Positions 32,879 through 44,310 are shown, counted from the first letter of the stretch. The stretch: 64,000 nucleotides of DNA from Marasmius tenuissimus (GCA_029532415.1 JAQOTA010000061.1:310001-374000); one strand, 5' to 3'. Notes: generated by a model from the letters alone, not told the origin. Translations and numbers: made by a program.

Positions 32879-33876
32879 ATATAGAAGGGTGGAGCCAAGA
32901 GAGTGTCAATCGACGAAGACTTCTAAGAAGCACCCATAAATAAATAGGGTTCGATGCACACCGAGAAATGCTCCAAAGGTCTAGGACTTTCAACAGGCTG
33001 TATGCGTCAAGCAGATCATGGGGTGTACCGCGTGCAGGTAGTGCAGGGGAGTTAATCTGGTTACGAAGCCCTGCCCAATTGCTAGGGTCTTACAACGTTC
33101 CCAGTGTGTATCGGTGTCTGGTGTCCCATCGTGCTATCTGGTCTCAACCCCAGACTAGCAAAAGTATGAGTGATCAGCTCATACTGTCCGAATGACCCAT
33201 TGAAAGTTATTATTAAACCTAGTCATCCATATGAATTGAGTTCATGCACCCTCTGCCTTAGGCATGTCGGTGACCAGAAAGCAATCATAGGTGAGCTAGA
33301 GTTTAACAATAACGTAGAAGAGAGGGGTCATCGGGAGGGGAGTCCCTGTACATACTAAAATGGCCATGTGATACCGTAAAATTGTATAGTATCAAAACCT
33401 AGTTGTAAGGAGATCAAATCTCCCAGCATGTATATCATGCCCGGTCTTTCGACCGTCAGGAATCATGGTGAGTTGGTTTATAAGCACAACCCCATAGACC
33501 CCTAAACGATGCCTCATGGTGAGGATCATCGCCAACCATTGGTTTTCATTGGCATTAGGCAGTGATAATATAAGATCAAAGCCCAATCCGGGTTATCAGC
33601 AGGGAGACAGAGCCGCTTACGCAGATAGGTCTATGCCGAAGAAGATGAAGCCAAGACAGTATGTACATGCGTTTGTGCAACATGCAACAGTACAGGGACA
33701 TAGTGGATAGGTGTAAAGGGAACTAACAACCCTTGACCTTGACACCAGACGATGACAAGCCCGACATCGCTAGAGACTTCCATAACCCATGTAGGTTACA
33801 GGTCGTCCGCTAGGATGGTGGCGACACACGGGAGCTAGGCTACTCCGATCATAACATCGACCTGACCACCGCTTGC

Positions 33877-33889
33877 GGGGCCCATAACC
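33877..33889 (-). promoter_or_regulatory. Copia-1 primer-binding site (half-tRNA-iMet type)
   Basis: On minus the bases directly after the 5' LTR read GGTTATGGGCCCC. This is complementary to GGGGCCCATAACC, which resembles the anticodon stem-loop of initiator tRNA-Met (CAU) rather than a tRNA 3' end. Internal priming by a half tRNA is known for Drosophila copia. Confidence 0.6.
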
Positions 33890-34408
33890 TGATGAGCCAG
33901 CATAGTTAAAGTGCACAGTGGGTATAACGAAGTAAACCTCACATGGGTAATACACAGAGTGTTCTTGTAGTCTTGAGATGCTTGTGAAGAGGTGATAATC
34001 GAGTAGATTGTCCTTAGGCTTAAGGCCTTTCATCCAGTCTTTTATACCTAAGTTTCTGGTACATGTAATAAGTATTACACTAACTGAAACTACTACTAGA
34101 AGTAGGTATTCGGCCCTAAAGGTGTAAAAGACATTAGTACTGTGTAAGTACTTCTACCATGAATGGTAGTATGCTTGGTGAGCATAGTCGTGTTTGCCTC
34201 ATGTATTGGAGGCTCTACTTGTGCTATTGGATAGCGACTGTCTATAGTGTCATATATGATGAAACTAGATGTACGTAGTAAGCTACGTAGACAGAGACGT
34301 AGTACTTGCATGAGGACGCAAGTGTTCTAGAGGCGTAGCTTCTATAAATAGTGTGACGCGTAAACTACACGTCAACAGTGTATCACATGATATACATCAT
34401 GTTCAACA
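33890..34408 (-). repeat. Copia-1 5' LTR
   Basis: 519 bp, directly adjacent to the primer-binding site; contains the promoter of the element. Confidence 0.93.
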
Positions 34409-35048
34409 GGGACTTCATCCTCCGTCTCGGATTCTGTACTGTACATACATTCTCTCCCGCTCTTTACTCACCTTCGGTACTACGATCGCCGGAACCCCTT
34501 CGGAGGTCTTGGAGATCGATACATATATAAACTAGATACTTCACGACTTGTATTCCTCAGAATTAAAATCAACTTGGTTTCCGTTTTATCTCATTCGTCT
34601 CATTCCATCTCTTTATCTCTATCTCCTCTTCATCTTTATCTTCCTTTCCTTCCGGTCAAGGACAACTCAACTCAACGGTGTCGTTGGCGAAACCTTCGAC
34701 TATTGTCCAGCCATCCATTCGGCCTTCAGGTCGTCGGAATCTCTCTAACCCCGACTAGTCCATTCCGGCACGTCGGCTTCCGTCTCTTCCGCTCGGACTT
34801 CCATCCGGGCTGTCATATCCGCACGATCCTAACACTCATCACTCCAGAGATGTCATGGGGGTTCTTTCGACATTGTGGTTATGTTTGAGTCTGTATGCAA
34901 TTTGAATGGATTACTTTGATCATAATACAACAGTACAGTGAGAGCAACAATGGAAACAACAAAGAGAAGCAGCGGAACAAACTTAGCAAATAGCACATAG
35001 CAGGTAGCACATACAAGACCAAACGTGTATATGGAACGTGTTCTGAAT

Positions 35049-36549
35049 TCAAACCTTCGAGTCCTTCCACTCTCGCTCTGCCCAACGAATTGAAGCCCGC
35101 TCTCCGATAGAGAAGTTCATCTCCAACAGTTCTGCATCAGTGATGTATGCAAGGCAGTGAGGGCCAGCAATATTGTTCGAGTCCAGCTTGAAGGCAATAG
35201 CATGGCTGAGGCTGTACTTTGCTTGGAACTCCTTGATAGATAGAATTGGCACAACAGAATGAGAACTTGCAGATATGGGGTCTGTGGAAGAATTGGCAGG
35301 AATGGGGCTGAGAGGCCGGCGTGTACGAAGAAGATCCTTGATTTCATCGAGTCCTCCCAAATTGATAGTGACATTTGGGGCCTGTTGTTGAGACTGAGAA
35401 TGGCGGCAAGAAGCCAGGGAAGCAATGTCGTCAAGATCCTGATTTGTTGAGTTGAAGGCCTGGTTCTGGGGGGGATGTTTGAGGTCGATGCCATCCTTAT
35501 TTGCCGCCTATAACACGTAAAAAGTCATGTAGTACGGTAGCAAAAGTAATGCGCACCATCGCAGCAGCCCATAATCAAAGAAGTTGGGGAGTAAGGGTGA
35601 CGTGACCACAGGGAAGAACAAAGCAATACGGAGATGAGCATGTCTTGTCCTCGCACTTGTGTTCACGTTGCAGCTTTTCAATGAAGTCAATGATTATGAG
35701 CTCCTCTTCTGAGGCCTCATGGACCTAGCAATGATTTGAAATACTCTAGGCCATGAGAACCCAGAAACCATACCTTACGCCTCTTCTTCTTCCCCCCGAC
35801 TTCAATGTATTCATCATCTCATGTCCTTCCCTGACTGGCTGCATTCTCTCCTGATCCTCTGGGGGCTATGACCGCTGGGCCAGCGGTCTGCTGCTGCTGT
35901 GTTATCGCAGGCTGTTGGTTTTATAAGCAAGCGTCCTAAATGCACTAGATGAGAATGTACCTCAAGCTCCTCAATCGTGATCTTCAGTACAGTGTTGGCC
36001 TTCGCATTGATCTGCCGAATCATGTCTTCGTAGGCTGCAGTTGACATCAGAGGACCTTTTGCTCCTCGCTTGCTCCATGCGGCTCTGAAGGTCTTTGACT
36101 GAATCTTGTCTGCAACGATCTTGAATTCTAATTCAACCACCTTTTCCATAAAGTCAAAGAATATGAGCTCGTCATGTGCATAGAAAACTTCAGCAGTACA
36201 TGGCTTTGGCCTTGCATTTGCACACCTTTGCTGTCCCAGAGGTAGGATGGGGGTTATGGTTGTTTCGACATGTATACCTTTGCTGTTGTTGTGCATAGAT
36301 GCTAAGGTAGCTGTGAGTAAGTCACATAAAGGAATAGATGAAGGTTGCTTGCTCACGAGCAGCAAGCCTTTCTTGGTATTCCATCATCCAATTGTCCTCG
36401 TCCTCATTCCCGTCCTCATCCTCGTCCTCATCTTTGTCTTCGCCAGGTTGATATAGGTAACGAGATCCTTGTTGTCCTATTTCATCGTCATAATTGTGGT
36501 CGTCAGCACCGAAATGGGTCTGCGAGTCGTCTTGGCTTGTGTCGGACAT
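35049..36549 (-). pseudogene. Accessory protein of the DD34E transposon with SAM-like domain
   Basis: Minus strand, several exons. It starts MSDTSQDDSQTHF (36549) with an acidic Asp/Glu run. A 45-nt intron leads to the segment TTITPILPLGQQ to KANTVLKITIEELE (about 36310-35965). Then comes a Q-rich piece followed by DDEYIEVGGKKKRRK, then EELIIIDFIEKLQREHKC with a Cys/His cluster (CSSPYCFVLPCGH). The last exon ends in LSIKEFQAKYSLSHAIAFKL to GERASIRWAEREW (about 35050-35250), which resembles a SAM domain (oligomerisation or RNA/protein binding). In-frame TGA codons at 35819-35821 and 35575-35577 break it. Its role in transposition is unknown; its place inside the TIRs, convergent to the transposase, makes it element cargo or an accessory factor. 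Confidence 0.6.
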
Positions 36550-36782
36550 GATGGAAGGTAAAATGTCATGGGCAGTGGGCTTGAGCAGGGCAAAGGGTGA
36601 CAAGCAACGAGCATCGAGCAGAGCCGTGAGAAAGCATTATGGCCGGAGAATTGACTCCCACGCGCCGCGGCGATTCCTCAGGCCTCGGGCCTCGTCCTTG
36701 ACGTCACACAGAAAACGTTCAGGAGCGTTCGAAACAATTTTTTTTTTTTTTTTTCAGAAGCCATTAGATTTGGAAATCGCAA

Positions 36783-38384
36783 TAATAGAATGTCTTGTGA
36801 GTTCTATTGAGATCAGTGATATTGTTGTAACTTGATTTACCTATTATCTTGCATATCTTGCCATTACGGTTGGTATCTGACTGCTACAAGACATGTTCAA
36901 GTGTGTTGTATCCACAACAACTGAAGTCAATACATCAAATTAGGCGGTGATATAGCATTCACACATTGTTGAGGCCATTTACTGGTGAGGTGAAGGTGGG
37001 TCCTCGTGAGTTGAAGGCCAGTTCAAGGCGAGGTGAAGGTTGGACTCGGAAAAGTAAAGGCAGGGTAACGGCATAGTAAAGGCCGGATAAAGGTCCGGTT
37101 TGCAAAATAAAAGGCAGAGTGGCGGTGTACTCCAGGCTGGGTAAAGGTCAGATTGGCGAAGTGCAGGCTGGGTGAAGGTAGGTTGCAGGCCGGGTAAAGG
37201 CAGGGTGAAGGCCAGTTAAAGGCTGCCCAAACGTCCATTTTGTGTAATCAAAGGTTGACCAATCACCAAGTAATGGCTGGTTGGGCAGAGGTTGAGGTAG
37301 CATATCATGATTCATCCCACTGAAACTTGGCATGAATATTGCGTGGGTATTTTGATACCCAATCTGAGAGGGTTCTGGACTGGCCTACCTGACCTATAAA
37401 TACAAAAGTACAGCCTATACTGTCTTGAAACACTAATTCATAGTGTGGAGGTATATTTGGGGCTATCCCTCTGGTTTTCAACTACTAGTACAGCACATAA
37501 AGGCTCAGTTGTAGGCATAAAACCGACTTTTACTTCCTTGAAATTACACCAATTGCTTGTTAGATATAAGTCCTATCATATATCAGCCTACCAGTTATTC
37601 TGGTCGAACCACACGGTAGGCGGATCTTCGACAATCGGAAGAACATTCATCTGTGGCTGTACGCTGAAGGCAGGGTAAAGGTCGGGTAGGCAAAGGCAGC
37701 TGCCTTTACCCCGGACTTTACTTTCTCGTGCCCCCGTTGCGTCACTTGAAATTAGCCCATAAGATTTTCTGGAGGAACAGTGGAGAGAAATTAGGTACAA
37801 ACAAATTGACCCGATCTCAAAACATCGTTCTCTTTCTGTAAGTGATTCTCAAAATGTTCATTCTGATTCCTTAACCTTGGGTCAGAGTCGAGTCGTGTTT
37901 TCTCTACCTTGTCGCATGGATCACGTTAATAGCCTGGATCATCTCTCGTGTACCTCACCCGATGATTTTCGAGTCTAGCCTAATTCAGGTTGCAGTAAGT
38001 CTGTAAATGCCAATCATCTATTGCATGCCCTGAGAAACTATTTCTGGAACCCACATCTCCCAGGGAATCACTCCATTCCTTGTGGTTGTACGGGCAAACA
38101 CCCAACAAAGAGATGATAAAACAGAGTACCACCGCACAAACCACATTTGGGCTCCTTTGATGGTAAATTTCACGTCTGCGGTTGAGGAAGACGTTGTACT
38201 AAAATTCATAAGGAATTACAATGTGCCAAAGACTGCCTGATGTTATGGCTCACATCTTGTACTTACTATAGTACTAAGTGACAACTCTGATTCTAACTTT
38301 CGGCCAAGCAAAGGTTCCGTACGTAACTTTATAGTCTTTGGCTCTCTCATCAGTGAAAAAAAGACAATGATTTAACACCTGCTA
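36783..38384. other. Non-coding flank of the transposon
   Basis: Contains the purine-rich array listed separately. Also holds an imperfect palindrome centred on GGCAGCTGCC near 37697, where gtaaagg-type units face cctttac units. No gene recognised. Confidence 0.5.
36985..37270 (+). repeat. Purine-rich array (AAGGCAGGG-type units), right
   Basis: Many imperfect units such as aaaggcagggtaa, gtgaaggtaggttgc and taaaggccggat over about 285 bp. Further units lie at 37665-37690. Same orientation as the array at 23636-23728 on the other side of the DD34E element. Confidence 0.6.
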
Positions 38385-38590
38385 CTATTTGTATACAAAA
38401 AAAAAAACATAATCCGGAGGAGCCTCCCCCTCCACTCTCTTCAATCGGGCCATAATGGCATATATCTGGTCATCAATTGCGAAGAGTTGAGCCTGCATGT
38501 TCCATTCGCGGGTGCTTGACCTCCACCCGGGACGGTTTGAACCATCGGCCCCAGTTGTTAGGTCCCATAAGTTCTGTAGGCTGTTCACCA
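38385..38590 (-). pseudogene. Fragment ending in a GEAPPDY-type coiled-coil tail
   Basis: The minus frame reads MQAQLFAIDDQIYAIMAR, then VEGEAPPDY. This matches the C-terminal tail of the gene at 42052-42514 (QAQLSAINEQMRVIMEQLQR, then VEGEAPPDY), and the DNA is similar over roughly 100 bp. Upstream coding sequence is absent, so it is a detached copy of the last exon. Confidence 0.45.
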
Positions 38591-40793
38591 TCGCTGTGCG
38601 CTCCCATCCTAATCCCTCCTTTCAGGAACTGCTGACACGCACGTTCAAGCCCTCGGGCCTCGACCGTTGACAAGTGGTAGCGGTACTGGCAAACCCCAGA
38701 AGAACGATTTCGGTCCCTCGGGCTTACAGGGTCCCAACTCCGCCTATCGGACTGAGACTCTTCCGTTCATCTAGCTAATCAGTCAATCAGTAAGTGAAAA
38801 ATCATCTGAAACACCATTGAACGTCGGGATATAACAGATAAATGACGAGGGCCCGTTAGTAGATAGGAACGGCTCGTTACAAATCTACGGTGCTTTTGAC
38901 GTTCATTCGCATCCGTAATCTCGAGAGCTCCCTCCAATTTTTCAAACGGAAAACCTTCTGCGTACAAATACAATTTCAGTGTAATGGTTCTTACTCTTCA
39001 CGCAGACTCGTAAGTGTGATCTCTTTCTATTCTAGAAAATAGGCAAAGACGGCACTATGCACGAGTAGGTGGTGGTAAAAGGTAAAGATAAGAAAAGGGG
39101 TAAGAGGAGCTGAAACACCTTAAATACCGATGCAGAAAGAAAATTAAATACCCCGTTATATTCAAGTTCTTACTACCACTCTGCGTCTCCTCGGTGAGTA
39201 CGCAAATTACAAGCAGTCCCTGGGGTTGATTGTTCTTTGGACTCACCTGTTTATCTATGGGTTCAGCGTACTTACTTCTGTTCCAAATTGACATTGTAGT
39301 CTTGAGGATATGATATGAGAGCGAGACAAAGATAGTGAGAGCAAGTTGTTCCGACTCTCACTTTTCTATCTTTTTAATTTTACCTCTACGGTCGGCGTCT
39401 AACGTCGGCGAGACACGCAAGGATTAAATGCCGTTCCTATGACTTACTGTACCCGAGTTCCGTAACCTGACTCAGCATTGCCGCTTCCGGTAGGTTTCGT
39501 CCCCTGCATCCGAGCCACACAGAGGTGCTAAAATGATGGCAAATGCAGAAAACAGGCTCATAGTAGCGAAATGGATGCCCTAGTCTCTCAGAGAGCCCAG
39601 ATATCAGGTCAAAATTTCAAGATTTTGCATCAGCCGTCGGATAATGCTGCCGGCGGTTTCCGTGCTTGCGTAGCCCGGCCGGATGGAGGTGTACAGTATC
39701 GACCTCATCCAAGCCGCTGAGACTAAGTATGCAGGCTACCATCTATCTAGCTAACTCAGTGTCCCGAGTCTGTAAGACTGTACCTTGAATGTGAATGTAA
39801 TACTATTCTCGGGTAGGTGTTTATAAATCTCAAGAGATCATTGCTTTTGGAAAAGGGTGTTCCTTGAGGGGATCCCCTTCGGCTTGTGTCAGTGGATGTA
39901 CATACATCCCAAGTACATGGCTTATACCTCTTGGTGACGATTGGGAGGTAGATAGTTTTCTGGAGGTGCCGCTGGGAGGACTCGAAATGGGTGAGTGTTT
40001 ATCAATTGTACAATGAAAGCTGAATGAAATCGTCACCGAACATAACACGGCTGGTCATCGGCATCTCAGATCCTCAGAACTCGCCTGTGATGTCGCAGAG
40101 ACAGGTCAGTAGTGAGCAGTTTGACCTCAAAACGGAACGTCTTTTGATCAATCTCCTCGGCAAATGACACTCCTAGGAGCCCTTCGAAGAAATCCTTGAG
40201 GTGTACCATTCATACTCACTCCGTGGCCTCGAGGTACTACCATTATGCAGGTAATATGTTAAATTACCCGTACCAACCTTTTTTCCAGGGCTCACACACC
40301 CCAATCCCAAATCCGACGGGAACAATGCCAAAAATCTACGGTTTTTGCAAGGTTTTGATGCTCAAAATCATGCCGAGGGTATCATCCCATTGTATTTCCT
40401 TAAAGTAAGTACTAAGTACATAGGCATCACGAATGGACATCTATATATATCTATCCCGAACATTTTGTTTTGTTGAAGAGAATCGCGCGGGACAAGGGTC
40501 CAGATGAGATTTATACTTAAACACTACCTCACCTATAAACACAGGTACCGAAATAGCACAAGATGATCTTACTTACCGCGTCACGCCGCTCTCTCGGCAG
40601 CATCACTGTCGGCAAGTAGGGTCTAATTCCCACGCTTCTGAGGCTCATATTTGGGACTTCCGTAGGACTTGGCGAAAATAGTCTCCACAATAGGCTATTT
40701 TTCCAGCCTTTTCTACTCCTTTTACAACGTCTGAGCACCTCTGTGTGGCTTGGAAGTAGGGGACGAGATCTGCCGAAAGCGGCTGTTGAACAT
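38591..40793. other. Intergenic, no gene recognised
   Basis: Short frames only. No terminal repeats or RNA genes detected by reading. Confidence 0.45.
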
Positions 40794-41239
40794 GATGGAT
40801 ATCATGTGATACATATTGACGTGTTGTTTACGCGTCACACTATTTATAGAGCTATGCCTCTAGGAACACTTGCGCTCTCATGCAAGAATGTATCTACGTA
40901 GTTATTGCTTCACAAATGACACTGTAGATATCTACTACGTATGTAGTTACATCAAGTATGATGCTTATAGTCCAAAGTGCGAGGCACAATGGACGAAAGA
41001 CTCATTAGTATTGGCTAAATACCTACTTCTAGTAGTAGTTTCATAGTATTGTAATTACTCTTACATGTACAGAAACTTGTGTATAAAAGCTGGTATTCCA
41101 AGGCCTAAAGCCTTAGGACAATCTACTCGATTATCACCTCTTCACAAGCATCTCAAGTCTACAAGAACACTCTGTGTATTACCCATGTGAGGTTTACTTT
41201 GTTATACCCACTGTGCACTTTAACTATGCTGGCTCAACA
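40794..41239 (+). repeat. Solo LTR of the copia-1 family (446 bp)
   Basis: Starts TGTTGAACATGATG and ends GGCTCAACA, corresponding in inverted orientation to the copia-1 LTR but shorter and diverged. A perfect 5-bp target duplication GCGGC flanks it (40789-40793 and 41240-41244). Confidence 0.85.
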
Positions 41240-42051
41240 GCGGCAATGCTGAGTCAGGGCTGGGAAACTCGGGTCCAGCAAGTCATGGGAACGGCATTCT
41301 ATCCTTGCGTATCCCGCCGACCGTACGGCGTCTCAACAGGCCTAGTTTCAGATGTCCTCAGTACAACGGAAGCATCCAGTGTCACTTGGGAATTGAGATA
41401 TACGGTGAGGATGCTGGATACTCGTAGTAGGACAGTTAAATGTTAGATAGCAACAGTCATACTCATTGTCAGGGACTTGCCATTCTTGATTGCTAGGGTG
41501 TGAGTGGTCCTCCACATTATGGGGCGCACAGTGTTAGCTAGTAAGACCAGAAATATAGCGACTTGCTGATCTTGTTCCTCTACCTCCAGAGCTGCGTACC
41601 CACATAGCAGACATTTTGGTGCGCATGGCGGCAGTTTCAGGTATCTTGGACTTGGAACCATGCCGTGTGGTAACTAGTGGGGTTCATCAAGAACTCCGCA
41701 GTGTGATAGGGTATCTCAGTGACTTATCAAGGATTCATGAACGAAACTATGGGAGGAGCATCTTGATATGTCACATTAGTTTGCAATCCCGAATGTGGGA
41801 CTACCTGGTCACGAGTTGAAGGATAGCTGTGGGATCCTCTTATAGTTCAATTTGACGCTTTGGCCCTCGACCTGACTCTACCCCGAAGCACATTGTACTT
41901 CCGTTTTGCTTTGATCTTGTAGTTACGCGACGGGAACAAGCAGAAGTGAATTCTTCCATCTTTGACTGGTTCTTTGATCCATCCTATTTATGTGCAATGC
42001 CCCGCCCCGCCAGATGCTTCCACCTACGATCACCGACTGCCTTGTATTATC
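41240..42051. other. Intergenic, no gene recognised
   Basis: Only short frames. It ends at the 3' side of the small membrane-protein gene. Confidence 0.4.
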
Positions 42052-42514
42052 TCAAGATCTGTCACTACGTGTATATGAAGAAACATAATCCGGAGGTGCC
42101 TCGCCCTCCACCCTCTGCAACTGTTCCATTATGACACGCATCTGCTCGTTAATTGCAGAGAGCTGAGCCTGCGTGTTTGGGGGTGTTTGAACCCCCAGCT
42201 CCTTGATGACCTGGGCCCGTTCAGCCCTGTCGTGATTGTTGGGGTTGGGCTCACTCGTCACTGTTTGAGGATTGGTGAATAACAAGTTCAAACAGCCGAA
42301 GGATATCAACAAGCGTACAGGGTCTCCTCCACTTAATGATTTGTAATCCGATTATAAGAACCGTGAATGCAATAGCACTGACAGTGATTCCAGTAATAAG
42401 ACCCGGGTGCAGTTGAGTCGAGTCCCTCTTTAGCATGCCAGAGAATTGAGGCACAGTCAGATCACTTGAGAACACCGTCAGGAGGATAATGTCAATCAGA
42501 AAAAACACTTCCAC
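42052..42514 (-). CDS. Single-pass membrane protein with C-terminal coiled coil (5' end unresolved)
   Basis: Exon 42514-42319 encodes a hydrophobic start, LIDIILLTVFSS, and a clear transmembrane helix (GLITGITVSAIAFTVLIIGL) followed by KWRR. A 58-nt GT-AG intron (42261-42318) joins in phase to exon 42260-42052. That exon has a coiled coil (QAQLSAINEQMRVIMEQLQR) and the terminal motif VEGEAPPDY. The architecture, helix then charged tail ending in a proline-tyrosine motif, is common in Agaricomycete type I membrane proteins of unknown role. No ATG is found at 42514; the frame stays open to about 42545, so a 5' exon is missing from this model. The last exon has a detached copy at 38385-38590. 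Confidence 0.5.
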
Positions 42515-44310
42515 AAGGCTTTGAGTGAATATGAACAGTGTGGGTTCTCACCTGGAGCTCCGTATCTGTTACGAATCTACCTATTGTTTTCCCTTCCCTT
42601 GGTCCCCGGGTACTTTTTCCTCATGTTTTTCTCTTTATTTCCCATGGTTACATGTTCTCACCATCGCATTCTGGCCCCCATATTATTACCTGGTACTACC
42701 TGGTGTTCCACATTGTTTCCAGATATTTTCCCAGCATACCATATGGTTTCCACTATGACCCTGTTTCCACATGTATCCCTTGATTCTTATCACTTGTTCT
42801 TTCAGTTTTCCTGTTTTATCTTCGCTCTCATGATATCTCTACAGCTTGGCTCTGTCATATATAATCATGGACACTTCTAGATAGTTCCCCAGTCTGACAA
42901 CTTTGTCTCATAGTGCCTGTATCCAGCATGTACTATCTTACACTTGCCTTACTCAAATCCATCTTCTCTACTTCTCACTCTTGACCCTGTTGGTGGCCTG
43001 AGGGGTTTTCCTAGTCACTGGCCTCGTTCTTGACAGTATCTCGGATTCAAACGTTGCTCTGCGTAGAAGTGAGCTGGGTCAGTGCCTGTTTATCTGGTCT
43101 ATGAACAAAGATGGATACTCACGTTGACATGAGGAACAATTGGTACCGTGGTCTCGACATCGCTGGTATGGAGAAATTGTGGAGGTGAGTGTGGTTCCAA
43201 GGAGCTTGATGTATTATAAGAGAGCCATACTTGGAGGTGGTAGGTGAAAATCTAGTGGTGGTTATCACTGTCTCTCGAGGTGTTTCCACTCTCACTGACA
43301 GGACCCTCTCCCATAGCCTGCCATCCAGCGTTGGCGTTGGCATAGTAGATATTGAGAAGCCTAATTCCTCAGTCGCCCTGCAAACTCGATGCGAGCAATC
43401 AGTAACGGTGTGGGCACCAGTCACCTCCCGGTGGCTGAGACTGGCAAGATGGTCAAGCAACTGGGGATAACGGGAAGGAGTAGTGAGCACTGCACCTCAG
43501 ACACCCAGAAGCGTTATTGGAACTGGCCGACATCAGACTGGCGGAACTGGTGTGGCTCATGTGTTGACATAGCGAGCAAACAATATAACTTCGAGGAAAT
43601 AGTGAGCTAATTGAATGGTCGGTGTAGAAGTCCTAGGCAGTTCCAGCTGCTGAAGAAGGGGGAGGATCGTTGTCAGTTGGAGAGACTAACAAAAGCCATG
43701 GCACTCTAGGTTGGGCATCACGGACATTACTCTATGATGAGTGATGGTTGCTACGACGTCTTCTGAATCTGTGCATGCAACAAAAGTGACTTCATTCAAG
43801 CATTTGAGTACAAAGTTAGCTTCCTCAAGCCGTTTCCCTTTCTTTAGTATCTCCGGGAAATCTTCTTACTCTGACTCTCCCCGGACGTTCATATCCTAAA
43901 ATCGGCGGCGAGTATAAATGGGCTGGAAGGCTTGGTGAGATGGGAGTTATGAGAGTACGCCCACATAGTTGGTATTACCGCTGGATGTTAGTCTGTGATT
44001 GCCACCACCCAAGATCAGATGGACAAGGCAGTGAATGATTGAGAAACCAACCCTAGAGTAGTTATGTTCCTAGGGTAAGTAGAGCGACTCCAGTTCTTGA
44101 TCCTGATCCGAGTGTTTTGGGGTAGGCTACAAGGAGCCAAGATACATACAGTCTTAGCAGAATTGGTACTTGATGTATGGAACAGAGAAATAGAAGGAGT
44201 TCACACACCTGTGATCAGTTGTCAAGGGCAGGCGCTTTTCTGTTTGGGATGTCATAGAAAATGCTGGTGACACAGTGGCAACGAAGCCTGCACAGTGGTA
44301 GTCCAACAAT
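42515..44310. other. Intergenic, possible undetected 5' exons
   Basis: T-rich on plus between 42550 and 42880 with many repeated tggttcc/ccatgg-like words. Frames at 43119-43490 on either strand are unrecognised. The 5' part of the membrane-protein gene may lie here. Confidence 0.3.

Larger units (their letters stand above)
25237..34408 (-). mobile_element. Young Ty1/copia retrotransposon (9,172 bp)
   Basis: Two 519-bp LTRs (25237-25755 and 33890-34408) read identically over their full length by eye. They are flanked by GGGAC (25232-25236 and 34409-34413). Transcription is on minus, so the 5' LTR is the right one. A primer-binding site abuts it (33877-33889), and a purine tract (GTGAGGGGGAG on minus) abuts the 3' LTR at 25756-25766. 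A leader of about 1 kb precedes the polyprotein. Identical LTRs and an almost open frame indicate recent insertion into the solo LTR. Confidence 0.93.
24944..34834. repeat. Solo LTR (714 bp net) split by the copia element
   Basis: Begins TGTTACATCC and ends GATCCTAACA, flanked by a 5-bp duplication CTCAT (24939-24943 and 34835-34839). It is interrupted at 25236 by the copia element and resumes at 34414. A second, uninterrupted copy is at 47077-47770. No internal coding region is present, so this is the product of LTR-LTR recombination. The superfamily is not determined. Confidence 0.85.
23908..34888 (+). pseudogene. DD34E transposase, split by nested insertion and with two TGA stops
   Basis: ATG 23908 opens a helix-turn-helix region (LYQDEILEICNFSLSTLRRA). 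The same frame continues through TGA at 24118-24120 and 24166-24168 into IHRELERARIRSKKVQKI and the DDE domain. Introns: 24577-24632 and 24736-24786. Catalytic residues are Asp in SIDEMS (24367), Asp in MLDNARIHH (24681) and Glu in QFQPIEL (24837), with 34 residues between the last two, the classic DD34E spacing. Coding is cut at 24943 by an LTR insertion and resumes at 34840, ending ACTLITPEMSWGFF then stop at 34888. Known role of the family: cut-and-paste transposition at TA. The two stops both replace positions where CGA (Arg) would fit. Confidence 0.85.
23751..36782. mobile_element. DD34E Tc1/mariner-type transposon with two genes, interrupted by nested LTR elements
   Basis: TA dinucleotides flank the element (23749-23750 and 36783-36784). 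The ends form an inverted repeat of about 85 bp beginning TTGCAATTTCCAAATCTAAT and containing an A/T homopolymer run. Without the nested 9.9-kb insertion the element is about 3.1 kb. It carries a transposase gene on plus and an accessory gene on minus, convergent to each other. Both genes contain in-frame TGA codons, so this copy is inactive. Confidence 0.85.

Noticed and set aside
42521..42880. 119-codon hydrophobic open frame on plus
   Set aside because: Hydrophobicity comes from T-rich composition with repeated words; no start context or family signal.
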